A DNA stretch of 12,334 bases from RUG11247 sp050945995 (GCA_050945995.1 JBMNUA010000053.1:1-12334); one strand, 5' to 3'; counted from the first letter of the stretch, positions 1-7,341 are shown. Notes: generated from the letters alone by a model not told the origin. Numbers and translations are program-made.

Positions 1-1443
1 GTCAGCCGCGATTGTTTCCCGATCGAGCTTTCGCAGGATCGGCGCAAGGCGCTGGTGAAGGCATATGAGGCGATGGGGGGCGCGATCACCGAGATTCAAA
101 CCACCATTGAAAACGAGCTGGATGCCATGAAGGCGCTTCAGGAATTGCGCGCGGCGGGTGTAAACGCGCTGGTCGTGTTCCTCGGAAACTTTGGGCCGGA
201 GGGTCCCGAGACGATGCTCGCGGAGAAATTCGGCGGGCCGACGATGTTCGTGGCGGCGGCGGAGGAGAGCATCTCCGTGTTGTCCTCGCAGCGCGGCGAC
301 GCATTCTGCGGCATGCTCAACGCGAGCTACAGCCTCCGGCTGCGCGGCGTGCAGGCGTACATCCCGGAGTACCCCGTGGGCGATGCGGAGGCATGCGCGA
401 GCATGGTGGCGGACTTTTTGCCGATCGCACGCGCGATCCTCGGCATCCGCGATTTGAAGATCATCACCTTTGGACCGCGCCCCTACGATTTCCTCGCGTG
501 CAACGCGCCCATCGCGCCGCTGTTCAAGCTCGGCATCAACATCCAGGAGAATTCGGAGCTTGACCTGCTCGCGGCGTTCAAGGCGCACGCGGACGACCCG
601 CGCATCCCCGATGTGATGGCGGACATGGCGGCGGAATTGGGCAGCGGCAACGAGATGCCGGGCATCCTGCCGAAGCTTGCGCAGTACGAGATTACGCTGC
701 TCGATTGGATCGAGGAGAACCGCGGCGCGGCGAAGTTTATCGCGATGGCGAACAAGTGCTGGCCGGCGTTCCAGACGGAGTTCGGCTTTGTGCCCTGCTA
801 CGTCAACTCCCGGCTGACGGCGCGCGGCATCCCCGTGGCGTGCGAGGTGGACATTTGGGGCGCGGTTTCCGAGTACATCGGAACGTGCGTCTCGGGCGAG
901 TCGGTGACGCTGCTGGACATCAACAACACCGTGCCCGCGGACATGTACAAACAGTCCGTCGAGGGCAAATTCGGCTACCGTGCAGACGAGGTGTTCATGG
1001 GCTTTCATTGCGGCAACACCCCCATCTGCCGGCTGACGAAGGGCACGATGAAGTATCAACTGATCATGAACCGCGGGCTCGAGGGCGGCGGCGAGCCGGA
1101 CATCACGCGCGGGACGCTCGAGGGCGACATCGTCCCCGGCGAGATCACCTTCTACCGCTTGCAGGCGGACAAGGACAGCATGCTGCGCGCCTACATCGCG
1201 CAGGGCGAGGTGCTGCCGGTGGCGAGCGAGTCGTTCGGGGGCATCGGCGTGTTCGGCATCCCGGAGATGAACCGCTTCTACCGCCATGTGCTCATCCAGC
1301 ACGCGTACCCGCACCACGGCGCGGTGGCGTTCGGGCACATCGGGAAATATCTGTTCGCGGTGCTCAAGCTGATCGGCATCGAGACGGTGAGCTTCAACCA
1401 GCCCAAGGGCATGCTCTACCCCACCGAGAACCCGTTCGCGTAA
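1..1443 (+). CDS. L-fucose/L-arabinose isomerase family protein (5'-truncated by window edge)
   Basis: A ketol isomerase of the fucose/arabinose isomerase superfamily, expected to interconvert an aldose and a ketose in the cytoplasm with a divalent metal. The frame is open from base 1, and the GTG at 55 is internal: residues before it (SRDCFPIEL) look like the usual N-terminus, so probably only a few residues are missing. 480 codons are visible, the size of the shorter Firmicute members (E. coli FucI is nearer 590). Counting codons from base 1, likely metal or catalytic acids are E282 (in CEVDIWG) and D306 (in LLDINNT). Their spacing of 24 equals that of Glu337 and Asp361 in FucI. A late His pair (438-439, YPHHGAVAFGH) is a candidate third ligand. 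It converges on a sugar-binding protein gene. The exact sugar (fucose, arabinose, another deoxy-sugar) cannot be read from the sequence. The rhamnosidase at the other end of the window suggests a deoxy-sugar diet, by inference only. Confidence 0.85.
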   Translation, partial: VSRDCFPIELSQDRRKALVKAYEAMGGAITEIQTTIENELDAMKALQELRAAGVNALVVFLGNFGPEGPETMLAEKFGGPTMFVAAAEESISVLSSQRGDAFCGMLNASYSLRLRGVQAYIPEYPVGDAEACASMVADFLPIARAILGIRDLKIITFGPRPYDFLACNAPIAPLFKLGINIQENSELDLLAAFKAHADDPRIPDVMADMAAELGSGNEMPGILPKLAQYEITLLDWIEENRGAAKFIAMANKCWPAFQTEFGFVPCYVNSRLTARGIPVACEVDIWGAVSEYIGTCVSGESVTLLDINNTVPADMYKQSVEGKFGYRADEVFMGFHCGNTPICRLTKGTMKYQLIMNRGLEGGGEPDITRGTLEGDIVPGEITFYRLQADKDSMLRAYIAQGEVLPVASESFGGIGVFGIPEMNRFYRHVLIQHAYPHHGAVAFGHIGKYLFAVLKLIGIETVSFNQPKGMLYPTENPFA

Positions 1444-1455
1444 ACGACGAAACAT

Positions 1456-1492
1456 AAAAAGCGCCCCCTCGGTGAGCAATCACTGAGGGGGC
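1456..1492 (-). terminator. Rho-independent terminator for the sugar-binding protein gene
   Basis: Arms 1463-1475 and 1480-1492 pair over 13 positions (one G-T wobble) around a GCAA tetraloop. Read on the minus strand the stem is followed by CTTTTTATG (A-run 1456-1460 on the plus strand), so it ends the minus-strand gene that stops at 1510. On the plus strand the stem is followed only by a weak ACTGTCATTT, so it may also act, less efficiently, on the isomerase transcript ending at 1443. Confidence 0.85.
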
Positions 1493-1509
1493 ACTGTCAT
1501 TTGGGGATG

Positions 1510-2766
1510 TTACTTCGCAAGCGCCTCGTTGCTGATCTCCACGAGCGCGGCAAGCGCGTCCTCCGCGGTCTCAAGCCCGCCGGCGACGTTCGTCGCGGTG
1601 CGGGTGATCTCATTGCGGATGGTGTTCGAGCCGGTGATCGCGGGCAGCGCGCCGGCGATATCCAAGTTCGCGGCGACGCTCATCAGCGCGGGATCGTTCT
1701 CGGCGTAGGCGGCGTAGCCCTCGAGCGCCTGGGTCGTGCCATAGGGCGAGAGGGTGTTGGTCGCCTGCACCCACGCGAAGTTGTTCTCGGGCTGCAGGAA
1801 GAACTTGATGAACTGATAGGTGGCGAGGTTCTCCTCCTCCGTGCCCGCAAACGCGATCGGTCCGCGGTTCCAGGACGGATACCACTCGATGCCGTCCGCC
1901 ATGCCGCGGATCGCGGGCGCGGTGGCAAACTCGAAGCCGTCGGGGGTGATGTAGGGCACGCCCGCGACAGAGCCGTAGTAGCTGGCGACGAGCCCGGCGT
2001 TAAAGTCGTTCGACCAGTAATCGCCGGAGGGGTTCAGCGCGAAATAGCCCGCCTGATTCTGCTCGCCAAACCAGTTGAGCCAATAAGCGGCAACGTCTGT
2101 CCCGAAGGTGACGGTGCGAGACTCCTTGTCGATGTAGCCCGCGCCGGACTGAATAAAGAGCGAGTGCATGAGGTCGGTGAGCGAGTCTACCGCAAAGCCG
2201 GGGATGCCCTTCGCCTCGTAGATCAGCATCGCCTGCTCGGCAAGCTCCTCCCAGGTGGTGGCGGGGCTGATGCCCAACTCGTCATACAGGGTCTTGTTGT
2301 AGAACAGGATCGGGCCTGTGGTATAGGCGGGCAGGTAGTAGATGCCGCCGTCGTCAAAGCCCAGCACCTCGCCCTCATAGACGGCGGGGGACATGGACTC
2401 GATGATGTCGGTCATGCCGATTTCGGGGTCATTGATGTAGTCGGTCATGTCGAACACGAGCCCGTCGGGCACATAGTCCGCCGCGAGCGACGCGTAGTTG
2501 AAGATGATATTGGGTCCAACGCCGTTGGCGACCGCGTTATACACCGTATCGGTGAACCCGGAATACGCCTGGGATTCGAGCACCGCCTCGTAATCCGCCT
2601 GGCTGGCGTTGAAGGCGTCCACGAGCGCCGCGAGCGCGGACTCCTGCCCCTCGGTGAAGGTGTGCCAGATGGTGACCTGGGTCTTGCCGCCCTCCGCAAC
2701 CGCCGCCGACGCCGTCAGAAGCATCAGCACGGCCAGAAACGCGGCCATGATGGAACGGATCTTCAT
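1510..2766 (-). CDS. Extracellular solute-binding protein, sugar ABC transporter (family 1)
   Basis: A 418-residue substrate-binding protein of the family 1 carbohydrate ABC type (UgpB/MalE-like), catching a sugar or oligosaccharide outside the membrane and passing it to a permease. The start at 2766 is chosen because AAGGAGG (2775-2781) sits 8 bases upstream and because it yields a clear signal peptide: MKIRS, a hydrophobic core, then ASAAVA before EGG. A longer in-frame ATG at 2853 would bury that signal. The mature protein begins with TQVTIWHTF and continues with the usual GVGPNIIF, LPAYTTGPILFYNKTLYDELG and TTWEELAEQA stretches and a Trp/Tyr-rich C-terminal lobe (YPSWNRGPIAF). There is no lipobox cysteine, unusual for a Gram-positive binding protein. 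No MalF/MalG permease gene is next to it; the upstream neighbour on the same strand is the FRG protein. The substrate is not predictable. Confidence 0.9.
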   Translation of the reverse strand: MKIRSIMAAFLAVLMLLTASAAVAEGGKTQVTIWHTFTEGQESALAALVDAFNASQADYEAVLESQAYSGFTDTVYNAVANGVGPNIIFNYASLAADYVPDGLVFDMTDYINDPEIGMTDIIESMSPAVYEGEVLGFDDGGIYYLPAYTTGPILFYNKTLYDELGISPATTWEELAEQAMLIYEAKGIPGFAVDSLTDLMHSLFIQSGAGYIDKESRTVTFGTDVAAYWLNWFGEQNQAGYFALNPSGDYWSNDFNAGLVASYYGSVAGVPYITPDGFEFATAPAIRGMADGIEWYPSWNRGPIAFAGTEEENLATYQFIKFFLQPENNFAWVQATNTLSPYGTTQALEGYAAYAENDPALMSVAANLDIAGALPAITGSNTIRNEITRTATNVAGGLETAEDALAALVEISNEALAK

Positions 2767-2832
2767 GGGAACTACCTCCTTAGATTCCACGCGTGTGTTT
2801 CGGTTATCAACGGAACAACCCGTGACAACTCC

Positions 2833-2838
2833 ATTATA
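2833..2838 (-). promoter_or_regulatory. Probable -10 box of the sugar-binding protein gene
   Basis: On the minus strand a perfect TATAAT lies about 65 bases before the ATG at 2766, in the 106-base gap after the FRG gene. The expected -35 position (about 2856-2861) holds no good TTGACA, so the promoter may need an activator. This suggests the binding protein is transcribed separately from the FRG gene. Confidence 0.5.
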
Positions 2839-2872
2839 GAAAACGATCATCAAAACGGATACCCCGCATATG

Positions 2873-3679
2873 TTAATTCTGGTTTCTCGCGTTGTGGATC
2901 GGGCCTAGCGCGGAGTATTGGCGGGTGATCCATCGGCAGATGCCGTCGAGCCCGGGGTAGATCATGCGCTCGGAGATGTTGATGTAGTCGAGCTTGTCGC
3001 GGATCTCGAGCTTCGCCTCCCGGCGGATGACGAGCTTCTGGCAGCAATCGTCCTGAAAAAACAAATCGCCGAATGTGACCGCGGGGTCGCTTGTGACGGA
3101 GAACAGCGCGTACTGGTTCGCGATGCGGTCGAGCATGGACGCGGGCTCGAAAAACAGCGCGAAATCGCCGCCGAAATCCTTGAGGCTGTCGAGCGCGGGC
3201 GCGATGTTCTCCAGCATCTCCACCGAGAAAATCTGGCTGCGGGTGCTCGCAAGCAGCGCGCGCAGCTTGCTTGGCAGCCGCGCGTTGACCGCCTCGACAT
3301 CAACCAGCCAAATCGCGCCGTCGCGGTCGTACATCGTGATGTCGTCGGTCGCGAAATGCGCGGCGACGAGGGGCGAGTACGTCCAATCGAGCAGCCGCGT
3401 GGGCAGCCCATGGTGCTGCGCGAGGGGCAGTATCTGCCAGATGGAATCGTAGTCCACCAAATCCGCATACGCGTACTTGCGAAAGCTGCGGATCACGGAG
3501 GTTTCAAGCGACAAGTCGTGCGCGCAAATTCGGTTGAGCGACGGCGTGAGCAGCCAATTGCTGTCCGATGCGCCGCGGTACGCGCGGTTCGCGCGGTAGC
3601 GCATGATCTTTTCGTCCCACACGCCGTCAAACACCGCGCGCTGCAGATCGTCCCAGCTATCGATGATGATCTCTCGCAT
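2873..3679 (-). CDS. FRG domain-containing protein
   Basis: A 268-residue protein with the FRG domain, named for a conserved [FY]RG motif. Visible hallmarks, numbered from the ATG at 3679: YRG at 34-36 (RAYRGASDSNW), TPSLNR at 45-50, and QHHGLPTRLLDW at 88-99 followed by SPLVAAHFA, the strongest signature of the family. The C-terminal third has no motif I recognise. There is no signal peptide or membrane segment, so it should be cytoplasmic. The start at 3679 is preferred over an in-frame ATG at 3697 because a purine run (AAGGGGGG) sits at ribosome-binding distance only for 3679. The biochemical activity of FRG domains is not settled as far as I know; such genes often occur as solitary accessory genes and in suspected defence contexts. 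Here it stands alone between a sugar-binding protein and a repeat-filled intergenic region. Function unassigned; domain call fairly sure. Confidence 0.8.
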   Translation of the reverse strand: MREIIIDSWDDLQRAVFDGVWDEKIMRYRANRAYRGASDSNWLLTPSLNRICAHDLSLETSVIRSFRKYAYADLVDYDSIWQILPLAQHHGLPTRLLDWTYSPLVAAHFATDDITMYDRDGAIWLVDVEAVNARLPSKLRALLASTRSQIFSVEMLENIAPALDSLKDFGGDFALFFEPASMLDRIANQYALFSVTSDPAVTFGDLFFQDDCCQKLVIRREAKLEIRDKLDYINISERMIYPGLDGICRWITRQYSALGPIHNARNQN

Positions 3680-3737
3680 TCCCCCACCCCCCTTCACATG
3701 TTCATTCGACGTTCAAACACATAAATCCTGCGCGCCG

Positions 3738-3951
3738 ATGCGCGTCGATAAAATCGACGCGCTGTCCGAGAAATGCAAGGGCGCATTTCTCGGAGTTCGG
3801 AATTTTCCCGCACACCTTCGGTGCACAGGAAAATTCCGCAAGGAAGCGCTCAAAATGAGCGCTCCTCGGCGACGTACACGCCGCCGCCTGCGGATTGGAA
3901 GATGAAGGGGCTTCACAGCCCCTTCATGCATCCCCATAGGAGGAAACGAAG
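3738..3951 (+). repeat. Multi-hairpin interspersed element, copy 1
   Basis: First of three near-identical elements. Ordered inverted repeats: H1 3740-3749/3753-3762 (10 bp, AAA loop); H2 3765-3776/3783-3794 (12 bp); H3 3798-3808/3828-3838 (11 bp, with a small inner CACC/GGTG stem); H4 3845-3852/3856-3863 (8 bp); H5 3867-3871/3879-3883; H6 3902-3912/3917-3927 (11 bp, TCAC loop); then a linear tail, AGGAGGAAACGAAG. It lies between the divergent FRG gene and galE. It may be a structured non-coding RNA or a MITE-like DNA element; no transposase is nearby and I see no clear target-site duplication. Orientation is given as + because all three copies read this way; the transcribed strand is unknown. 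Confidence 0.85.
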
Positions 3952-3969
3952 ATTATTGGCAGCTTCGGG

Positions 3970-4019
3970 CACGCAAATCCTGCGCGCGGGCGCGCATCGA
4001 TTGAATCGGCGCGCAGTCC
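3970..4019 (+). repeat. Diverged duplicate of the 5' module of repeat copy 1
   Basis: These 50 bases align without gaps to 3718-3767 (offset 252) with about 10 mismatches, including an exact 13-base match AAATCCTGCGCGC. The duplicate keeps the H1-type hairpin: GCGCGC 3990-3995 with 4009-4014 and CGAT 3998-4001 with 4005-4008, loop TGA. It is not followed by H2-H6 sequence, so it is a partial or recombined copy. Confidence 0.7.
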
Positions 4020-4028
4020 CCTTCCTTC

Positions 4029-4056
4029 TCGTCAAAAACCGTGAGGTTTTTGACGA
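4029..4056. other. Perfect 12-bp hairpin with GTGA loop
   Basis: Arms 4029-4040 and 4045-4056 pair completely around GTGA. It occupies the place that H2 holds in the full elements, directly after the diverged H1 module, but its sequence is unrelated to H2. No T-run follows on either strand, so a simple terminator role is unlikely. A further bulged stem, 4060-4066 with 4073-4080, separates it from the galE promoter. Confidence 0.65.
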
Positions 4057-4084
4057 ATAGCGCGGGCAAATCCCACGCGCTGTC

Positions 4085-4113
4085 TTGTCAGCGAAACGCG
4101 AATATGCTATGAT
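4085..4113 (+). promoter_or_regulatory. Sigma-70-type promoter of the galE operon
   Basis: TTGTCA (4085-4090), a 17-base spacer and TATGAT (4108-4113) match the consensus at five of six positions in each box. Transcription would start near 4120, leaving a leader of under 20 bases before the galE ATG, with GGGGAG at 4123-4128 as ribosome binding site. The repeat copy 1 region is therefore upstream of, not inside, this transcript. Confidence 0.75.
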
Positions 4114-4136
4114 ATTTCCCACGGGGAGATGATGGC

Positions 4137-5162
4137 ATGGGCAAAATATTATTGACCGGCGGCGCGGGCTATATCGGCGCGCACACCTGCGTGGCGCTTT
4201 TGGACGCGGGCTATGAAATCGTGGTAGTTGACAATTACGCGAACAGCTCGGAAGAGGCGCTGCGGCGCGTGATCGAGATCACGGGAAAACCGTTTTCTTA
4301 TTATGAGGCGGACGTATGCGACCGCGGCGCGATGGACGAAATTTTCAAAAACGAGTCGATCGGCGCGGCGATCCACTTTGCGGGCTACAAGGCGGTGGGC
4401 GAATCGGTGGCAAAGCCCGCGATGTACTACCGCAACAACATCGACGCGGCGCTGACCCTATTTGAGACGATGGAGAAACACGGGGTCAAGCGCGTGTTGT
4501 TCTCCTCCTCCGCGACGGTATACGGGACGGACGCGGGCGCGGACTGCCGCGAGGATCAGCGACTCACCTTCTCGACCTCGAACCCCTACGGATCGACAAA
4601 GTTCATGATCGAGCGCATCCTGCGCGACATCTCCGTCGCGCGCCCGGACTGGTCGATCGCGCTGCTTCGCTACTTCAACCCCGCCGGCGCGCACGAGAGC
4701 GGCAGAATCGGCGAGGACCCCAACGGCATCCCCAACAACCTCATGCCGCGGGTGATGCGCGCGGCGAGCGGCAGGATGGAGAAGCTCGGCGTGTTCGGCG
4801 ACGACTACCCCACGCCCGACGGCACCTGCCGGCGCGACTACATCCATGTGTGCGACCTCGCGCGCGGGCATGTCGCGGCGCTCGATTACATCATCAAACA
4901 CAAGGGCTGCGAGGTGGTCAACCTCGGAACGGGCGTGCCCTACAGCGTGCTGGAGATCATCCGCACCTTCATGCGCGTCACGGGCACGGAATTCTCCTAC
5001 GGCGTCACCGCGCGCCGCCCGGGCGATCTGCCCGAGGCGTATGCGAACGTCGAGAAGGCGAAGGAATTATTTGGCTGGCAGGCGGAAAAGACGCTCGAGG
5101 ACATGTGCCGCGACGCATGGCGATGGCAGATCATGAACCCAAACGGCTACGCGAGCCGATAA
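4137..5162 (+). CDS. galE: UDP-glucose 4-epimerase
   Basis: Interconverts UDP-glucose and UDP-galactose in the cytoplasm (Leloir pathway; also supplies UDP-galactose for cell-surface glycans). At 341 residues it matches the usual 330-340. It is an extended short-chain dehydrogenase: NAD-binding GGAGYIG at 8-14, D32 ending the second Rossmann strand, HFAGYKAVGES at 80-90, SSSATVYG at 123-130, and the catalytic YGSTK with Y151 and K155, corresponding to Tyr149 and Lys153 of E. coli GalE. RYFNPAGAH and the late RRPGDLPEAYA stretch (sugar-nucleotide binding) are also typical. The ATG at 4137 has GGGGAG 8 bases upstream and a good promoter just before it. It is first in an apparent operon with the MBL-fold gene 18 bases downstream and then ldh. 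A relative acting on another UDP-sugar is possible, but galE is clearly the best call. Confidence 0.95.
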   Translation: MGKILLTGGAGYIGAHTCVALLDAGYEIVVVDNYANSSEEALRRVIEITGKPFSYYEADVCDRGAMDEIFKNESIGAAIHFAGYKAVGESVAKPAMYYRNNIDAALTLFETMEKHGVKRVLFSSSATVYGTDAGADCREDQRLTFSTSNPYGSTKFMIERILRDISVARPDWSIALLRYFNPAGAHESGRIGEDPNGIPNNLMPRVMRAASGRMEKLGVFGDDYPTPDGTCRRDYIHVCDLARGHVAALDYIIKHKGCEVVNLGTGVPYSVLEIIRTFMRVTGTEFSYGVTARRPGDLPEAYANVEKAKELFGWQAEKTLEDMCRDAWRWQIMNPNGYASR

Positions 5163-5180
5163 GATAAACGCGCAAACGCT

Positions 5181-6296
5181 ATGAAAAAGACATGGATTTG
5201 GATGCTGCTCGCGCTTGTCCTGCCCCTCGGCGCGATCGCGGAGACGCAGATCACCGCGATCAGCGTGGGCAAGGGCGACGCGATCGTCGTGACGACGGGC
5301 GAGCACGCCTATCTGATCGACACCGGGAAGGGCTACGCCATGGGGCGGGTGAAGCGCGCGCTGCGGATGCTCGAGATCGAGCGGCTCGACGCGGTGTTTC
5401 TCACGCACATCGACGACGACCACGCGGGCGGGCTCGAATGGCTTTCGCAGTCGGGCATCGAGGTCGGCGCGTGGTACGCGTCCGACTTCTATTTTGAGGA
5501 AAAGCCCAAAAATCACCCGCTGACGAAGCTCGGTCTGCCCGTCACTTGGCTGCGCGCGGGCGATGTCGTGCCCGCCGGCGCGGACGCGGCGTTTACCGTG
5601 CTCGCGCCGCTTACATTGAGCGAGGAGGAGGAAAACGACAACTCGCTGATCTTAATGCTCGAAACGCCCGACGGGCGCGCGCTGTTTACGGGGGATGTGG
5701 AGTTCCCCGGCGAAGCGCCGCTGCTCGCGTCGGGCGCTGATCTTTCAAGCGCGATTCTAAAGGTTTCCAACCACGGCGACGGCGACGCGACGAGCGCGGA
5801 ATTCCTCGCGCGCGTGAATCCCGAAATCGCCATCATATCGACCGACACCCGCGAAAAGGCGGACACGCCCGACCTCGACGTGCTCTGGCGGCTCGAGGCG
5901 ATTGGCGCGAAGACCTATATCACGCAGGAAGCCTCCGCCGTGGCGGCGCGCCTTGCGGACGGGCACGCCTCAGCGCAGTATCTCTACTGGGACGACGCGC
6001 GCTACGATGGCATATCGCTATCCGTCGATGTCGAAGGCGACCGCGTAATCCTGAAAAACGCGGGCAATTCGGAGGTGCCGCTTGAAGGGTTTTACCTCTA
6101 TTCCGACAAGGGCAACGAGCTGTTCCAATTTGAACACGGGCTTTTGCCCGCCGGCGGCACGCTCGTGATCGGCTCGAAAAGCGCGGACGGCGCATACGAC
6201 ATCCTATGGGATGAAAAGAATGTGATCTCAAACAAGGGCGGGGATGTCGTCACGCTCTACGACGCGGACGGCACGCCCATCGCATACGGCAGCTGA
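5181..6296 (+). CDS. Secreted ComEC-type MBL-fold hydrolase with C-terminal lamin-tail-like domain
   Basis: A 371-residue exported protein. Residues 1-20 are a signal peptide (MKKTW, hydrophobic core, GAIA before ETQ) with no lipobox. The metallo-beta-lactamase-like domain resembles the C-terminal part of the DNA-uptake protein ComEC: SVGKGDAIVV (28-37), LIDTGKG (45-51), metal motif HIDDDH at 76-81 followed by AGG, NDNSLIL (152-158), LFTGD (168-172) and LKVSNHG (193-199). In that last motif the usual HHG of ComEC relatives reads NHG. From about residue 285 a small beta-rich module (ILKNAGNSEVPLEGFYL, LPAGGTLVIG, GDVVTLYDADGTPI) looks like a lamin-tail domain, which in bacteria accompanies secreted nucleases and ComEC-like proteins. 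A role as an extracellular hydrolase, perhaps on nucleic acid, is inference. No clear Shine-Dalgarno precedes the ATG, which lies 18 bases after the galE stop, so translational coupling is likely. Confidence 0.8.
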   Translation: MKKTWIWMLLALVLPLGAIAETQITAISVGKGDAIVVTTGEHAYLIDTGKGYAMGRVKRALRMLEIERLDAVFLTHIDDDHAGGLEWLSQSGIEVGAWYASDFYFEEKPKNHPLTKLGLPVTWLRAGDVVPAGADAAFTVLAPLTLSEEEENDNSLILMLETPDGRALFTGDVEFPGEAPLLASGADLSSAILKVSNHGDGDATSAEFLARVNPEIAIISTDTREKADTPDLDVLWRLEAIGAKTYITQEASAVAARLADGHASAQYLYWDDARYDGISLSVDVEGDRVILKNAGNSEVPLEGFYLYSDKGNELFQFEHGLLPAGGTLVIGSKSADGAYDILWDEKNVISNKGGDVVTLYDADGTPIAYGS

Positions 6297-6327
6297 GTTG
6301 CGGGGATACTGTCCCGGAGGTGATGGT

Positions 6328-7275
6328 ATGGCGAAGATCGCTATCATCGGCGCGGGACATGTGGGGGCGACCACGGCGTACACGCTCGCGCTGCACGGCG
6401 CGGCGCGGGAGATCGCGCTGATTGACTTAGACGAGCACAAGGCGCGCGGCGAGGCGCTCGACATCGCGCACGGCATGCCGCTGTGCCCCGCAGCGAAGGT
6501 TTCGGGCGGCGGCTACGAGTTATTGGACGGCGCGGACATCACGGTGATGACCGCGGGCGCGAACCAAGAGCCGGGCGAGACGCGCCGCGCCCTCGCCGGC
6601 AGGAATTTTCAGGTGATGGACATGGCGGCAAACGAGATCGTCGCGCGCGCGCCGGACACGATGCTGATCGTCGTGACCAACCCGCTCGACGCGCTGACCC
6701 GCGCGGCGATCGACATGACGGGCTTTCCCACGCGGCGCGTGATGGGCAGCGGCACCACGCTCGACACGCTGCGGCTGCGCGCGATGCTTGCCGATCACAC
6801 GCACATCGACCCGCGCAACATCCACGGCTTTGTGCTCGGCGAGCACGGCGACAGCGAACTGCCCGCGTGGAGCACGGTTTCCATCGCGGGGATGACCATG
6901 GAGGAATACTGCCGCGACTGCGGGCAATGCGATTGGCAGCTGCCCGAGCGCATGCGCGAGGCGTTCGACGGCGAGGTGCGCAAGGCGGCGTACCGCGTGA
7001 TCGACATGAAGGGCGCGACGTATTACGCCGTGTCGGTTGCGATCCGGCGCATTGTGACGGCGATTTTGCGCGACGAGCACGCGATTCTCACGGTCTCCTC
7101 GCTGCTCACGGGGGAATACGGCATTGCGGATGTGTGCTTGAGTTTGCCCTGCGTGATCGGTCGGCGGGGCGTGGAGCGGCTGATCCCGCTGAAATTGACG
7201 CCGGAGGAGGAGCTGATGCTGCGCCACAGCGCGGATGTGGTGCGCGCCATGACGGCGACGCCGCAATACTCATAA
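6328..7275 (+). CDS. ldh: L-lactate dehydrogenase (NAD-dependent)
   Basis: Reduces pyruvate to L-lactate with NADH, regenerating NAD during fermentation. 315 residues, the normal size. Numbered from the ATG at 6328: Rossmann loop GAGHVG 8-13 and D33 for NAD preference; GANQEPGETR 77-86, whose Q80 corresponds to Gln102 of Bacillus LDH, the residue that favours pyruvate over oxaloacetate (malate dehydrogenases have Arg), and R86 to Arg109; D146 and R149 in TTLDTLRLR correspond to Asp168 and Arg171; the catalytic H173 lies in GEHGDSELPAWS. The start at 6328 is chosen over upstream in-frame codons because CCGGAGG (6314-6320) sits 7 bases before it and because it begins the Rossmann strand directly. 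It follows the MBL gene by 31 bases, so it is probably the last gene of the galE operon, although no terminator is visible after its stop. Confidence 0.95.
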   Translation: MAKIAIIGAGHVGATTAYTLALHGAAREIALIDLDEHKARGEALDIAHGMPLCPAAKVSGGGYELLDGADITVMTAGANQEPGETRRALAGRNFQVMDMAANEIVARAPDTMLIVVTNPLDALTRAAIDMTGFPTRRVMGSGTTLDTLRLRAMLADHTHIDPRNIHGFVLGEHGDSELPAWSTVSIAGMTMEEYCRDCGQCDWQLPERMREAFDGEVRKAAYRVIDMKGATYYAVSVAIRRIVTAILRDEHAILTVSSLLTGEYGIADVCLSLPCVIGRRGVERLIPLKLTPEEELMLRHSADVVRAMTATPQYS

Positions 7276-7285
7276 CCCACCACGG

Positions 7286-7319
7286 TTGCATTCTACTTGC
7301 AGTTGCATTCTATTGCATT
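7286..7319 (+). repeat. Direct repeats TTGCATTCTA / TTGCATT
   Basis: TTGCATTCTA occurs at 7286-7295 and 7303-7312 (17-base step), and TTGCATT again at 7313-7319, where it overlaps the -35 box of the next gene. This could be an operator array or a chance duplication. Confidence 0.5.
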
Positions 7320-7341
7320 GCGGGCAGACGCATGGTATACT
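7313..7341 (+). promoter_or_regulatory. Promoter of the small membrane protein gene
   Basis: TTGCAT (7313-7318), a 17-base spacer and TATACT (7336-7341) preceded by TGG, giving an extended -10. A start near 7348 leaves a short leader before the ribosome binding site GGGAGGGG at 7356-7363. It gives the downstream gene transcription independent of ldh. Confidence 0.75.

Noticed and set aside
2838..2852. Catabolite-repression (cre-like) site at the sugar-binding protein promoter
   Set aside because: GAAAACGAT matches the core, but the outer TG and CA positions fail; too weak to call.
1501..2928. 475-codon plus-strand open frame opposite the sugar-binding protein
   Set aside because: Antisense shadow in GC-rich DNA; composition is low-complexity (Gly, Arg, Val) and it matches no family, whereas the minus strand has a signal peptide, ribosome binding site and family motifs.
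3738..3905. Possible 55-residue basic protein encoded by repeat copy 1 (starts MRVDKIDALSEK)
   Set aside because: Copy 2 has a 2-base length change after H1 and copy 3 lacks the start and loses the stop; differences in this frame are almost all amino-acid-changing, while base pairing is preserved. Structure explains the conservation better than coding.
4029..4056. 12-bp hairpin as a rho-independent terminator
   Set aside because: No T-run follows on either strand; the T's lie inside the stem.
6244..6327. 28-residue N-terminal extension of lactate dehydrogenase
   Set aside because: It overlaps the end of the MBL gene in another frame and has no ribosome binding site; ATG at 6328 starts the Rossmann fold with a good site upstream.
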